A DNA stretch of 21,086 nucleotides from an uncultured Clostridium sp. (GCA_900555925.1 USMU01000029.1:1-21086), one strand, 5' to 3'. Positions 1 through 7,818 are shown, numbered from the stretch's first letter. Notes: generated from the letters alone by a model not told the origin. Made by a program: numbers and translations.

Positions 1-42
1 TTCAAGCGGGGCTTTCGCCGTTTTTTCAAAAATTTCAAATAT

Positions 43-1038
43 CTATTTCTTTCCGCAAATCGCTTCCACGATCAGAGAGACGATACCGCAGAGAATTCCG
101 CCTACGACAAAAACTATCCAGCCGGGATGCCACCAATTTTTGAGAAAACCGAAAACCAAGTAAAGAGCCGTCGCCGTCAACATGATGCTTCCGCAGATCG
201 CGCTGCTGATACGGTCCCCTTTTTTCGACAAAGTCTCGGAACATTTCTCTTTCAACTTCTCTTCCGTCATCGCGGAGAGCTCTTCTTCAAACGATTCGTC
301 GCACTCGCGCATACGACATTCCCGATTATAGCTCTTCACGTCGTATTTTGCCGCCGTCATGCCGGTAGATACATACATGCCCACGGCTACGGTCACAAGA
401 AGTAAAAATATTCCTCCCGCAAAATATTCCCATTCCTCCACAGTAAAACCTGCGGGAGAATAGCCGTCCTCATAGCACATCGCAACCATTAAAATGATTC
501 CGATGAGAATGAGCACCGTCGCTCCGGCATATAAAAAGGGCTCTTTTCGGCGGAACGCGCGCAGGCGCTCCAAAGGATATTTCTCCATTCCCGGATTTTC
601 CCGCATGAAATTTCCGTGAGCCACTCCGCCGGAAATAAAAATCGCCACGGCGATCGCGATACACGAGAGAAGCGTCACTACTCCCAACACCTCACGCACT
701 CCCGCAGAATAGAGAAACAGCATGGCCGTCACGCCCGCCAAAATGATACACACCCCCGACGTAATCAAAGCCGAATACATATTCATGTGTTTATTATAAG
801 CGTCTAAATTCGCTTTATATTGCTTTGTATTCTCTGCTTCCGCATTGCCTCTGACGAGAACTTCCATATTACAGTCAAAGATCTTACAGAGCGCCAAAAG
901 TTTTTCCATGTCCGGAAAAGCGCTGTCCGTTTCCCATCTCGATACCGTCTGCCGCGTAACGTCTAATTTTTCCGCAAGTTCCTCCTGCGTGATCCCAAAC
1001 TTTTTCCGATAAAAAAGAACGTTTGTGCCAAAGCTCAT
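43..1038 (-). CDS. Membrane-anchored XRE-family HTH regulator
   Basis: A 331-residue protein with an N-terminal helix-turn-helix of the Cro/CI (XRE) type at about residues 5-60, shown by TQEELAEKLDVTRQTVSRWE. The rest is about six hydrophobic segments near residues 88-112, 116-140, 168-190, 205-225, 278-298 and 305-327, with a charged stretch at 230-275. The HTH should sit in the cytoplasm, tethered to the membrane, so it may couple a membrane or envelope signal to transcription; that role is inferred. The ATG is preceded by GAGG about 10 bases away and by a strong promoter (1074-1102). The downstream gene toward the window edge is not visible. The target genes are unknown; autoregulation is possible because no partner gene is seen on this strand. 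Confidence 0.85.
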   Translation of the reverse strand: MSFGTNVLFYRKKFGITQEELAEKLDVTRQTVSRWETDSAFPDMEKLLALCKIFDCNMEVLVRGNAEAENTKQYKANLDAYNKHMNMYSALITSGVCIILAGVTAMLFLYSAGVREVLGVVTLLSCIAIAVAIFISGGVAHGNFMRENPGMEKYPLERLRAFRRKEPFLYAGATVLILIGIILMVAMCYEDGYSPAGFTVEEWEYFAGGIFLLLVTVAVGMYVSTGMTAAKYDVKSYNRECRMRECDESFEEELSAMTEEKLKEKCSETLSKKGDRISSAICGSIMLTATALYLVFGFLKNWWHPGWIVFVVGGILCGIVSLIVEAICGKK

Positions 1039-1073
1039 TTTTCGTTTTCCTCGCTCCTGTTTTTTATGCCCCG

Positions 1074-1102
1074 ATTATACCGCGGCATAAGCGCAATTTC
1101 AA
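1074..1102 (-). promoter_or_regulatory. Sigma-A promoter of the membrane XRE gene
   Basis: On the minus strand, -35 TTGAAA (1097-1102) and -10 TATAAT (1074-1079) are separated by exactly 17 bases. The -10 ends about 35 bases upstream of the ATG at 1038. This is a near-consensus housekeeping promoter. Confidence 0.8.
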
Positions 1103-1184
1103 GCGCTTTACGGTTGCATTTGAAAAAAATCCTGTATCATTTCACGTTACATGCGCAATTTTGGCTATTTTCGGCCTTAAAACG

Positions 1185-1949
1185 TCACAAAATTGAGGCC
1201 ATCAGCTCTAAAATCCAACGCGGCGTCGAGGGGAACAATTGTTTAGCCACCCGCAACAATTCCCCGAAATCGGAAACGAGACGAGTATAGCTTCCCGACG
1301 GAACGCCGTCCGAAACGACCAGCGGCGCATGCGCATAACCGTTTCCCGAACTCGCGGCAATGTTGGCGGCTATGGCCGCTCCGCCCAAGGAATACATTCC
1401 GATCGCCGCTCCGCCCACGGCGATGAATCCGACGGCTAAACCGCCGACGGCAAAAGCGCCCAGTGCCAATCCGCCGACCGCGAATCCGCCCGCCGCAACT
1501 CCCGCGAGGACTAAAAGACCCAAGGCAAAACCGCCTATGGAGAATAACCCCAAAGCGAGACCTCCGACAGAAACGAGTCCGCATGCAATATTGCCGATTG
1601 CAATAATTCCCTTTGCCTTACAAAATCCGAAGCCGACATGGATATGTACGAGCGGAAGTCCCCAAAGCGTTCGCTTGCTCTTATACTCGTATCTGAATCT
1701 GTAAACGGAAAAAACTGGTACCGCCTGTATTTCTTCTTTGGTCTCTTTCGGGGGAGTATTCCCGATAAGCTCGTCGGCGGATACGGAAAACAAACGGCAG
1801 AGGACGAGAATATTGTCCATGGAAGGCGAACTCAGTCCCGATTCCCATTTGAATACCGTCTGTCGGGAAACCCCTACCTTCGTCGCAAGTTCTTCCTGAG
1901 AAAGTCCCGCGCTTTTTCTTAGTTCGGAAAGTTTTTGATAAAATTGCAT
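1185..1949 (-). CDS. XRE-family regulator with Gly-rich decapeptide-repeat C-terminal domain
   Basis: The ATG at 1949 is chosen over an upstream start at 2009. AAAGGAG precedes it by 11 bases, and the longer version would read through the promoter at 1978-2006. The 254-residue product has an XRE helix-turn-helix at residues 5-60 (SQEELATKVGVSRQTVFKWE), a short segment with LWGLPLVHIHVG near 95-106, then a hydrophobic glycine-rich tract. From about 121 to 190 this tract repeats every 10 residues, with Gly at positions 4, 9 and 10 of most units (for example LALGAFAVGG, LAVGFIAVGG). Tails of this kind occur on small HTH proteins of Clostridia; their role is not established. It could form a membrane-associated bundle or a solenoid. 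The last 50 residues are not repetitive. Likely autoregulated (see operator in its promoter). Confidence 0.85.
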   Translation of the reverse strand: MQFYQKLSELRKSAGLSQEELATKVGVSRQTVFKWESGLSSPSMDNILVLCRLFSVSADELIGNTPPKETKEEIQAVPVFSVYRFRYEYKSKRTLWGLPLVHIHVGFGFCKAKGIIAIGNIACGLVSVGGLALGLFSIGGFALGLLVLAGVAAGGFAVGGLALGAFAVGGLAVGFIAVGGAAIGMYSLGGAAIAANIAASSGNGYAHAPLVVSDGVPSGSYTRLVSDFGELLRVAKQLFPSTPRWILELMASIL

Positions 1950-1977
1950 AATGGCGGCCACTCCTTTTTTTACATTC

Positions 1978-2006
1978 AGTATACGACATTTACGGAATGT
2001 TGTCCA
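1978..2006 (-). promoter_or_regulatory. Promoter with embedded inverted repeat, repeat-tail XRE gene
   Basis: Minus strand -35 TGGACA (2001-2006), 17-base spacer, -10 TATACT (1978-1983). The spacer carries the inverted repeat ACATT-CCGTA-AATGT, a plausible operator for a dimeric HTH protein, most simply the gene's own product. Confidence 0.65.
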
Positions 2007-2038
2007 CAAACAGCGATTTACTTTCCGTCAACTTTTGT

Positions 2039-2728
2039 TTACATCGGGCTTTTCTGATAGTCTCTCGCCCCGAAAAGCGTGGAACCGAGGCGAATCATAT
2101 TGCTGCCGTGCGCGATACAAAGTTTATAATCCCCGCTCATTCCCATAGAGAGAAAAGAAATATTTTCATCCTTTCGCCTTACGGTATCATACAGGGCGCG
2201 CATTTCGTCCGCAAGGTCGGCCAAAAGTCCCTGATCGTCCGAATCGGGCAACATGGCCATAAATCCCCTGACGAGCAGTCCTTCCTTTTCCCGCAATCGC
2301 TCCCATGCCTCACGGGCCTCTTCGGGAGCGTAACCGCCTTTCGTGGTTTCTCTGCCGATATTTACCTGTATCAATACCTCGGAACGGACATTCTTTTTTA
2401 CGGAAATACGGGAAATTTCCTCCGCGAGTTCGTCGCGGTCACAGGAATGAAAGAGAGAAATTTTTCCTACCAGATACTTTACCTTATTCGTCTGCAAATG
2501 CCCGATAAAATGCTGAGGGCAGGGAAGCAGAAATTCCGTCTTTTCTCTGAATTCCTGAACCTTATTCTCCGCTACGGCGTCCGCTCCGCCGCGGATCGCC
2601 GCATTTATGCACTCCGCGCTTTGCGTCTTCGTCGCCGCCACGAGAAACACCCGTTCACCGAAAACGTTCCCCGACGAAAGCTCCGCCTTTATCTGCCGCA
2701 CTTTTTCTTCTATTTCTGTAATTTCCAT
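2039..2728 (-). CDS. yggS: YggS/PLPBP family pyridoxal-phosphate homeostasis protein
   Basis: A 229-residue cytosolic protein, the usual length of the YggS/PROSC (PLPHP) family, which folds like the N-terminal barrel of alanine racemase and binds pyridoxal 5'-phosphate without a known reaction. It buffers PLP and influences amino-acid pools. The PLP lysine is K34 in VAATKTQSAE. FIGHLQTNK, the GFMAMLP strand and the C-terminal phosphate-binding block SMGMSGDYKLCIAHGSNMIR with RLGSTLFGAR are all present, so it looks complete and functional. RBS AGAGGAG lies 7 bases before the ATG. It is transcribed alone from a fully consensus promoter. In many Firmicutes it sits beside sepF and other division genes; here it lies between an XRE gene and a divergent LysR gene instead. 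Confidence 0.96.
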   Translation of the reverse strand: MEITEIEEKVRQIKAELSSGNVFGERVFLVAATKTQSAECINAAIRGGADAVAENKVQEFREKTEFLLPCPQHFIGHLQTNKVKYLVGKISLFHSCDRDELAEEISRISVKKNVRSEVLIQVNIGRETTKGGYAPEEAREAWERLREKEGLLVRGFMAMLPDSDDQGLLADLADEMRALYDTVRRKDENISFLSMGMSGDYKLCIAHGSNMIRLGSTLFGARDYQKSPM

Positions 2729-2754
2729 TGGCCTACTCCTCTTTTCTGCTATTT

Positions 2755-2783
2755 ATTATACTCTTTCCCCGCCTGTTTGTCAA
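2755..2783 (-). promoter_or_regulatory. Perfect consensus sigma-A promoter of yggS
   Basis: Minus strand TTGACA (2778-2783), 17-base spacer, TATAAT (2755-2760): a full consensus match. It lies 26 bases upstream of the ATG and is back-to-back with the LysR promoter. Confidence 0.9.
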
Positions 2784-2829
2784 TGATCCTCAACAACCCA
2801 AGAAATCCTTTTCGGCACTCCGTTTTTGC

Positions 2830-2858
2830 TTGCTTTTCTGCGCTTTGAGTGTTATAAT
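2830..2858 (+). promoter_or_regulatory. Promoter of the LysR gene
   Basis: Plus strand -35 TTGCTT (2830-2835), 17-base spacer, -10 TATAAT (2853-2858). The AT-rich 45-base leader down to the ATG contains no clear LysR-type T-N11-A dyad that I could identify with confidence. Confidence 0.6.
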
Positions 2859-2903
2859 AATTAATGTAATAGATAAAACTGATAAGGATAATCATCTTTT
2901 TCA

Positions 2904-3758
2904 ATGAATACCGAGGAACTTAAAACATTTATATTTCTATCCAAGGTAAAAAATTTCACCTTGGCCGCAGAGCAGATGTTTATCGCTCAATCCACCGTCA
3001 CGAACCGCATCAGTGAGTTGGAAAAAGAGGTCGGAAAAAGACTTTTTACGCGCGGCTCCAAAACGGTGGCCCTAACGGAAGAAGGCAAGATTTTTTTGAA
3101 ATATGCGGAGAGAATCATCGAATTGCAGGAAACCTCCCTCGAAGAAATAAACGCCGTCTCTGCCTATACCAGAAAATTTTCAATCGGAGCAATCAACGCG
3201 ACCTATGAGACCTATGTGCGCCCGCTCGTCGACGAATGTCTGAAAAATAACACCTTCACTTCCGTAAAGGTGGTCTTGGGACATTCTTTGGATCTTATAC
3301 AGCTTTTACAGGACAACGTTTTAGATCTCGTATTTTCTTCGGTTCCCTTAAAGCGAACGGGATATGTCTGTGAGGTGTTCGATTCCGACAGGCTCGTTTT
3401 AGTCGCGGGGAAAGGCTTAAATCGATACCCCGAAGGCGTAACACAGGAAGAACTCACACATATCCCCTATCTGATGTGCAATTTTGCTCTGAGCGAGGTC
3501 GGAGCTTTTATCCGTTCCCTGTTTCCGAAAAATTATGTGTTCCGTCTGGAAGTGGACAATTCGTCAAAACTTTTCCATTACCTCGAAAACGGGTTGGGAT
3601 ACAGCTTTCTGCCCTATAAGATGATTAAGTCGGAATTGGAAAGCGGAATTTTGGAAGAAGTTCCCTTAAAAGATTTCTCCGCTCCGCAGGTAATGACTTA
3701 TCTCCTTTACAAACAAGGTTACGATGCAAGAAAATTTCTGGAAAACAGAATGGAGTAA
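2904..3758 (+). CDS. LysR-family transcriptional regulator
   Basis: A 284-residue LysR-type regulator. The winged HTH is at residues 1-60, with the diagnostic run FTLAAEQMFIAQSTVTNRIS followed by LEKEVGKRLFTRGSK, then a linker helix. The periplasmic-binding-like effector domain covers about 90-284. The family activates or represses, usually as a tetramer that responds to a small molecule; the ligand here cannot be read from sequence. The start matches the family N-terminus, but the ribosome binding site is weak: the nearest AAGG is about 16 bases before the ATG. It diverges from yggS, so by the usual LysR layout yggS could be a target, although the perfect yggS promoter argues against a need for activation. 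It is followed by the tRNA operon with no clear terminator between. Confidence 0.93.
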   Translation: MNTEELKTFIFLSKVKNFTLAAEQMFIAQSTVTNRISELEKEVGKRLFTRGSKTVALTEEGKIFLKYAERIIELQETSLEEINAVSAYTRKFSIGAINATYETYVRPLVDECLKNNTFTSVKVVLGHSLDLIQLLQDNVLDLVFSSVPLKRTGYVCEVFDSDRLVLVAGKGLNRYPEGVTQEELTHIPYLMCNFALSEVGAFIRSLFPKNYVFRLEVDNSSKLFHYLENGLGYSFLPYKMIKSELESGILEEVPLKDFSAPQVMTYLLYKQGYDARKFLENRME

Positions 3759-3860
3759 TCTGTCCGATCTCCTATTTTTGCCGTTTTTCGGGGGAATTTT
3801 GCGTGAAAATATCCGATGAAAAAATTTTTGAGATTTTTTTCGGAAACTTACAAAAAACAG

Positions 3861-3889
3861 TTGACAAATCCTTTTATTTTTAGTATTAT
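3861..3889 (+). promoter_or_regulatory. Promoter of the tRNA operon
   Basis: TTGACA (3861-3866), 17-base spacer, TATTAT (3884-3889). It lies 58 bases upstream of the first mature tRNA, as expected for a stable-RNA transcription unit with a short processed leader. Confidence 0.8.
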
Positions 3890-3947
3890 TAATTAGCTCT
3901 TTTGAGTGCGTGTGTTTTTCAAAAGCACGTGTTCGAGAGGCCATTAT

Positions 3948-4024
<77 letters not shown>

Positions 4025-4027
4025 AAT

Positions 4028-4104
4028 GGCGGCGTAGCTTAGTTGGTTAGAGCGATCGGTTCATACCCGATAGGTCATAAGTTCGAATCTCATCGCCGCT
4101 ACCA
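4028..4104 (+). tRNA. Elongator tRNA-Met (CAT)
   Basis: A 77-base cloverleaf with encoded CCA, 3 bases after the initiator tRNA. The acceptor stem is fully paired (G1-T72, then six Watson-Crick pairs). The anticodon loop TTCATAC gives CAT. The overall sequence resembles elongator Met; a tRNA-Ile2 with lysidine-modified CAT is the alternative but its typical acceptor and loop are not seen. Confidence 0.9.
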
Positions 4105-4175
4105 TTGTTTACAACGCGGAGTTTTCCGTTTTATCATACAGTCGTTATTCGCACGAAAGTGCGTTTAATATAGAT

Positions 4176-4250
4176 GGCCCCATGGTCAAGCGGTTAAGAC
4201 ACCACCCTTTCACGGTGGTAACATGGGTTCAAGTCCCGTTGGGGTCACCA
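4176..4250 (+). tRNA. tRNA-Glu (TTC)
   Basis: A 75-base cloverleaf with encoded CCA. Acceptor GGCCCCA pairs with TGGGGTC, anticodon stem CCACC/GGTGG surrounds loop CTTTCAC with anticodon TTC. It is separated from tRNA-Met by a 71-base spacer, with a small AC-rich hairpin (GCACGAAAGTGC) near 4151. Confidence 0.95.
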
Positions 4251-4260
4251 AACGGAAGTG

Positions 4261-4308
4261 TCTCGAACCGTTTACGGAATAATCCGTAAGCGGCTCGGGA
4301 TTTTTCTT
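4261..4308 (+). terminator. Rho-independent terminator of the tRNA operon
   Basis: An 18-base-pair stem (4261-4278 with 4283-4300) with a 4-base ATAA loop and only one A-C mismatch plus wobbles, followed by TTTTTCTTT. It starts 10 bases after tRNA-Glu. Its T-tract coincides with the stop codon of the converging recombinase remnant. Confidence 0.9.
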
Positions 4309-5470
4309 TATCTCCCGATTTTTCTATTTTTTTTCCTTTCGTCTTCTACTTGGGTTTCCGTTTCCGAAAATCCTTTTCTTTCGGGCAGCTCTGGTTCGTC
4401 TGTCGTTTTTAAGACTATCAGCATTCTCTCCCCGTCGAATATCACCTCTTTGATGAACATATCAAAGAGGCGTTTTTTCTCCTCTAACGTTATTTCTCCC
4501 TCCGCACACTTCATCGCAAACGCGTAATTCTTCAAAAACAATATTACTTTCTTCACTTGCAACGGTTTTATCGTTTTCGATTCTTCCTCTCCTATCTCTT
4601 CGGACAACTTTGTTTTCGTGTTCGTCAGTTCTACCATTTTCGCTTGCGTATATGAATTGAAAATCCCGGCACAAATTGCTTCCGTTATATTTTCCAATTT
4701 CTTCTTCGTTTCTTCAAGCTGCTTGTATAATATCTTTAATTCCCTTGATTCTTTCAGCTCCGCATTGTGTATTTCTACCGTCTGCTCCGCCACGCGCTCT
4801 ATAAATTCTTCATCCTTCAATGCCGATAGGATTGCACTGTATACGCTGTTTTCCAGCACTTCTTTCTTCACCACACGCGACTGGCAATTCTTTGTATTCC
4901 TTTTCTTATTTGTGCATTTGTAATAGGTATAAATTTCGCCCGTCTTACTTGTTCCGCTTTCTCCTACCATAAGTTCTCCGCATTCCGTACAAACCAACTT
5001 CCCGCTCAAAATGAATTTCTCGCCCGCACGCGCTCGCCCCGATTTGAATGCGTTTTCTGACAATCTTTCCTGCACACGATAAAACAGGTTTCTCGATAAT
5101 CGGCGGGACTATATTTTCATATATCGTTCCGCCATAACTGCATTTCCCGATATACTTCGGATTTCTCAACATTTCCGACACGCGCCCGAAAGAAAATACT
5201 TTCCCCCGATGTGTCCGTACCCCGCTGTTTTTCAGCCATTCCACTAGCTCCTTACTTATTTTTCCGTCCATATAATCCGAAAACAGCTTTCGGACGATTT
5301 CCGCCTCGTTTTCCTCTATGACATATTTTTTTGACCAACCGATACCCGAAAATCGGCTTTACCCCCGCTGCGTTTCCTTTCAAACAACTCTCACGCATTC
5401 CGCGTTTTACTTTTTGCGCCAGCTCCGCTGAATAATATTCTTCATAGCCTTCTAACAAGCCAAATGGACA
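4308..5470 (-). pseudogene. Truncated large serine recombinase, catalytic domain missing
   Basis: The remnant of a large serine recombinase of the Tn4451/TndX kind. In order it keeps the end of the linker helix (EGYEEYYSAELAQKVKRGMR), the recombinase domain (FSFGRVSEMLRNPKYIGKCS), a zinc ribbon (LVCTECGELM ... YYKCTNKKRNTKNC) and a long C-terminal coiled coil with a charged tail. The N-terminal resolvase domain with the catalytic Ser is absent: upstream of about 5470 the sequence changes into the end of the neighbouring recombinase. Two frame breaks are seen, one at a run of seven T (5326-5332) and one near 5080-5095; each could be a single-base indel, either real decay or an assembly error. 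Without the Ser domain it cannot recombine DNA. The stop codon TAA is at 4308-4310. Confidence 0.88.
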
Positions 5471-5519
5471 TAAAGCTCATTTTAAGGGGATTTGAGATAT
5501 CAGACAGATAAAATAAAAT

Positions 5520-6979
5520 CAATATTATCTTATAGTAGATATGAATCTCCTGCGGTTTGCCTGTGACCGTTTCTTTTCTCCGATGATAATTCTGTCGAAC
5601 AGTTCCAGCATCATTTCTCGTGTTATCACGCTTACATCCAGATACTTCTTTATTCTACTCATAAAATCCTCGATATCTTCCTGTCGGTCTTTTGACTCTT
5701 TCAAGTCGTTTTCAAGCTCAACAACTTCTTTTCGTAATACTTCTTGCTCGGTAACATATCTGTCGATAAACTTCATACATAGTTCTTCCGGCATTTTTCC
5801 CAAAAGTTTATCTTCATAGGCTTTGCTCATTAAATCGTCCAATGTCATAATTCTCGTCTTTTTCACTTGTATCGACTTAATTGCTTCTTTGTCCGATTAT
5901 TTTGCAAGAAAAGCATTTCTCTCGATAAACCTTTTACGAACCTCCTCTTCGTCCTCGGCTACGATTTTGGCTTTACTTCGTATATCGTTCAGAATTATCT
6001 CGTGAAGAACGGCTCCGTTAATATAATGTTTTGTACACTTATCCGTTCCGAATCGATTTCGTCTGCCGCACTCATACGTGATTGTGGGATTCTTTCTGCC
6101 TTTGCCTTTCGTTGCATGATATTACATACTGCATCCGCATGTAGAACATTTCAGTATCCCCGATAGCGGTGACGTTACTCGCTCTTTTGTCATTCTTCCC
6201 GTACTCGCCCTTGCCTCAAGCTCTCTCACTTTGTCCCAAAGTTCTCGGCTTATAATCGGCTCGTGATTATTCGGGATTACAATCTGTTCTTCCCGCGGCA
6301 CTTTTACCACATTCTTATTTTTGTAAGAAATATGCTTCACTTTCTGCTGTACCAAATCGCCCAAATAGATTTACTGTCGCAATATGCCTTTTACCGTTAT
6401 TGCCGACCACAACCCTTGCTTGAATTGCGCATATCTTTTCCCGTACTTTCTTTCTGCATATGCCGCTGGATGCTCTATTCCGTCGGCTTCCAAGTCGATT
6501 GCGATTCTGTACGGACTATCGCCTCTCGCTCTCCGTTCAAAGATTCTCCTCACAACCCGCGCCGCTTCTTCGTCGATTATCGGCGTATGATACTTATCTT
6601 CGCTTCTTGTATAACCATACGGCGCTTTCAACGCCAAGTATTTTCCCGCTTGCGCAAACGATGCTCTAACTGCTCGAATTTTTTTGCTCGTATTCGCCGA
6701 GTGCCACTCATTAAAAACATTCATGATTGGTAGCATATCCATTGCCGACGTATCTTTGCTTTCCGTATCGATTCTGTCCTCTATCGCGATAAACCGTATT
6801 CCGAATGTCGGGAAAACGTAATCGATATACTGCCCTACAAGAATATAATTCCGCCCGAAACGGGATAAATCTTTTACAACTATCGCATTAATCTCTCCCG
6901 CTTTCGCGTCGTCGAGCAACCGCTTTATCCCGGGGCGCTCGAAATTCGTGCCACTATACCCGTCGTCTGTTAAGCCCCT
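5520..6979 (-). pseudogene. Large serine recombinase pseudogene with three in-frame TAA stops
   Basis: Family: large serine recombinase with a DUF4368-like coiled-coil C-terminus. Reading from about 6970: end of the resolvase domain (DDGYSGTNFERPG, VVKDLSRFGRNYI), recombinase domain (APYGYTRSEDKYHTPIIDEE to ILRQ), zinc ribbon (LKCSTCGCSM ... YECGRRNRFGTDKC), coiled coil (EELCMKFIDRYVTEQEVLRK), and an IYYK end. One frame runs from 6970 to about 5550 but is interrupted by TAA at 6371-6373, at 6122-6124 and near 5900. A frameshift follows near 5545, where EIHIYYK appears in another frame. The first 40 or so residues, including the catalytic Ser motif, are missing. It cannot make an active enzyme as read here. 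Confidence 0.9.
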
Positions 6980-7196
6980 TTATGGGTTCCGTGTTTTTCA
7001 TAATTCCATAGGCTTTCTTTATAAAGTCCACCTTTGTCATTTTGCGTTCTTTTAGAAACGTATTGATTTCGTTATACAGCTCGCGCGGTATCATTGTCTG
7101 AAAATTTCCACTCGTCTGTTTACGTTTGTCTTTGTTTTTTGCCTCATACTTTCTGTTCGCTACTCTCTGCGGCGTATCTTCTTTCCTTGTTACCAT
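6954..7196 (-). CDS. Small ribbon-helix-helix-like protein of the recombinase element
   Basis: An 80-residue basic protein. The N-terminal 30 residues are rich in Lys/Arg. FQTMIPRELYNEI then FLKERKMTKVDFIKKAYGIM fits a strand-helix-helix (Arc/MetJ-like) DNA-binding fold. RBS GGGAG lies about 6 bases before the ATG, and there is a strong promoter with a palindrome in the -10 region (7221-7258), so the gene can still be expressed and may be autorepressed. The last residues (GLNRRRV) are the recombinase sequence read in another frame, so the natural C-terminus was probably replaced by the deletion that removed the recombinase N-terminus. Likely role: regulator or accessory DNA-binding protein for the recombinase. 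The family name is inferred from the pattern only. Confidence 0.65.
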   Translation of the reverse strand: MVTRKEDTPQRVANRKYEAKNKDKRKQTSGNFQTMIPRELYNEINTFLKERKMTKVDFIKKAYGIMKNTEPIKGLNRRRV

Positions 7197-7220
7197 AACT
7201 TGCTCCCGAAATTTAATTGC

Positions 7221-7258
7221 AGTATATATACTATATATCGTTTTTCGGTATTTGTCAA
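7221..7258 (-). promoter_or_regulatory. Promoter with palindromic operator, ribbon-helix-helix gene
   Basis: Minus strand TTGACA (7253-7258), 17-base spacer, TATAGT (7230-7235). The perfect 12-base palindrome AGTATATATACT (7221-7232) overlaps the -10 and the likely start site. That is a typical position for a repressor site bound by a small dimeric ribbon-helix-helix protein. Confidence 0.7.
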
Positions 7259-7260
7259 GC

Positions 7261-7818
7261 GATTTTGACCGATTGAAACTACTCGTCTCTATCCCAACAA
7301 CTGAATCGACGGCAAAATTTCTTAAACCAACAATATTTTTCCTCCTCGTTTCGTTTAATTTCTAACCGTCTGGCATTTCAAATGTTTGCCGCAGGCAAAC
7401 CGATGGCGGGTTTTCCGCATCGGAACGCAAAAATGCAGACTGTAACAGCATTTTGCTTTTTTCTTATCCTGCCCATTTTTTAAGGTTGTTTGCAACACTT
7501 TCTCTGCTTTTTACACGTGTATTTTAGGCTCCGAATGCATTGATTGGCAAAACTATATTTCTAAGCGGTTTGTTGCCTGATGAGAAGTTCTTGAATTTTA
7601 CCAATAATACGGTTCATAATTGAAAAGAAATTTTAACATGATGCAGGTTCTGTTGATGAAAAATTATAGACCTGTGATTTCAAAAAACAGTATAAAAAAT
7701 TGCTTTATGATACGCCCTACAATGTGGAATATCTTTATGTATGTAACTGTTTACACAATCGTGCTATCGGGCTGTTCATGAACATATAGAGTAAGATTTT
7801 CTTGAGTTAACAATTTAA
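7261..7818. other. AT-rich gene-poor stretch with hairpins and possible coding debris
   Basis: No intact gene. At 7384-7462 there are three consecutive inverted repeats: GTTTGCC-GCA-GGCAAAC (7384-7400), CCGAT-GCGG/CCGC-ATCGG (7400-7423), and GCAAAAATGC/GCATTTTGC (7427-7456) followed by six T (7457-7462), which could stop plus-strand transcription. From about 7500 short open stretches look protein-like, for example plus-strand 7670-7789 (KKLLYDTPYNVEYLYVCNC), but each is closed by stops. They may be remnants of the front part of the nuclease-like gene that follows. Confidence 0.4.

Larger units (their letters stand above)
4308..7260. mobile_element. Decayed recombinase-bearing integrative element next to tRNA operon
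   Basis: Two tandem truncated serine recombinases and a ribbon-helix-helix gene, all on the minus strand, start directly at the tRNA operon terminator. No transfer, relaxase or cargo gene is visible, and no flanking direct repeat could be identified by eye. The right limit is uncertain: the AT-rich stretch and nuclease-like gene up to 8564 may be part of the same import. Interpreted as the recombination-module end of an element that lost its other parts. Confidence 0.55.

Noticed and set aside
1360..1704. Plus-strand 114-residue reading opposite the glycine repeat gene, Pro/Ala/Lys-rich
   Set aside because: It is the antisense shadow of the GC-rich decapeptide repeats, with no RBS or promoter of its own.
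1997..2848. Plus-strand 283-residue open frame opposite yggS
   Set aside because: It lies fully antisense to a clear family member; Phe/Arg/Ser-rich composition and no family motif.
6263..6733. Plus-strand 156-residue open frame opposite the recombinase
   Set aside because: Mirror of the recombinase coding sequence; no independent evidence.
5520..6979. Stop-codon (TAA) reassignment explaining the recombinase frame
   Set aside because: Several intact genes in the window end at TAA exactly where their families end, and the element also has a frameshift and missing N-terminus.
7384..7462. Short CRISPR-like array
   Set aside because: The three inverted repeats differ from each other and there is no regular repeat-spacer pattern.
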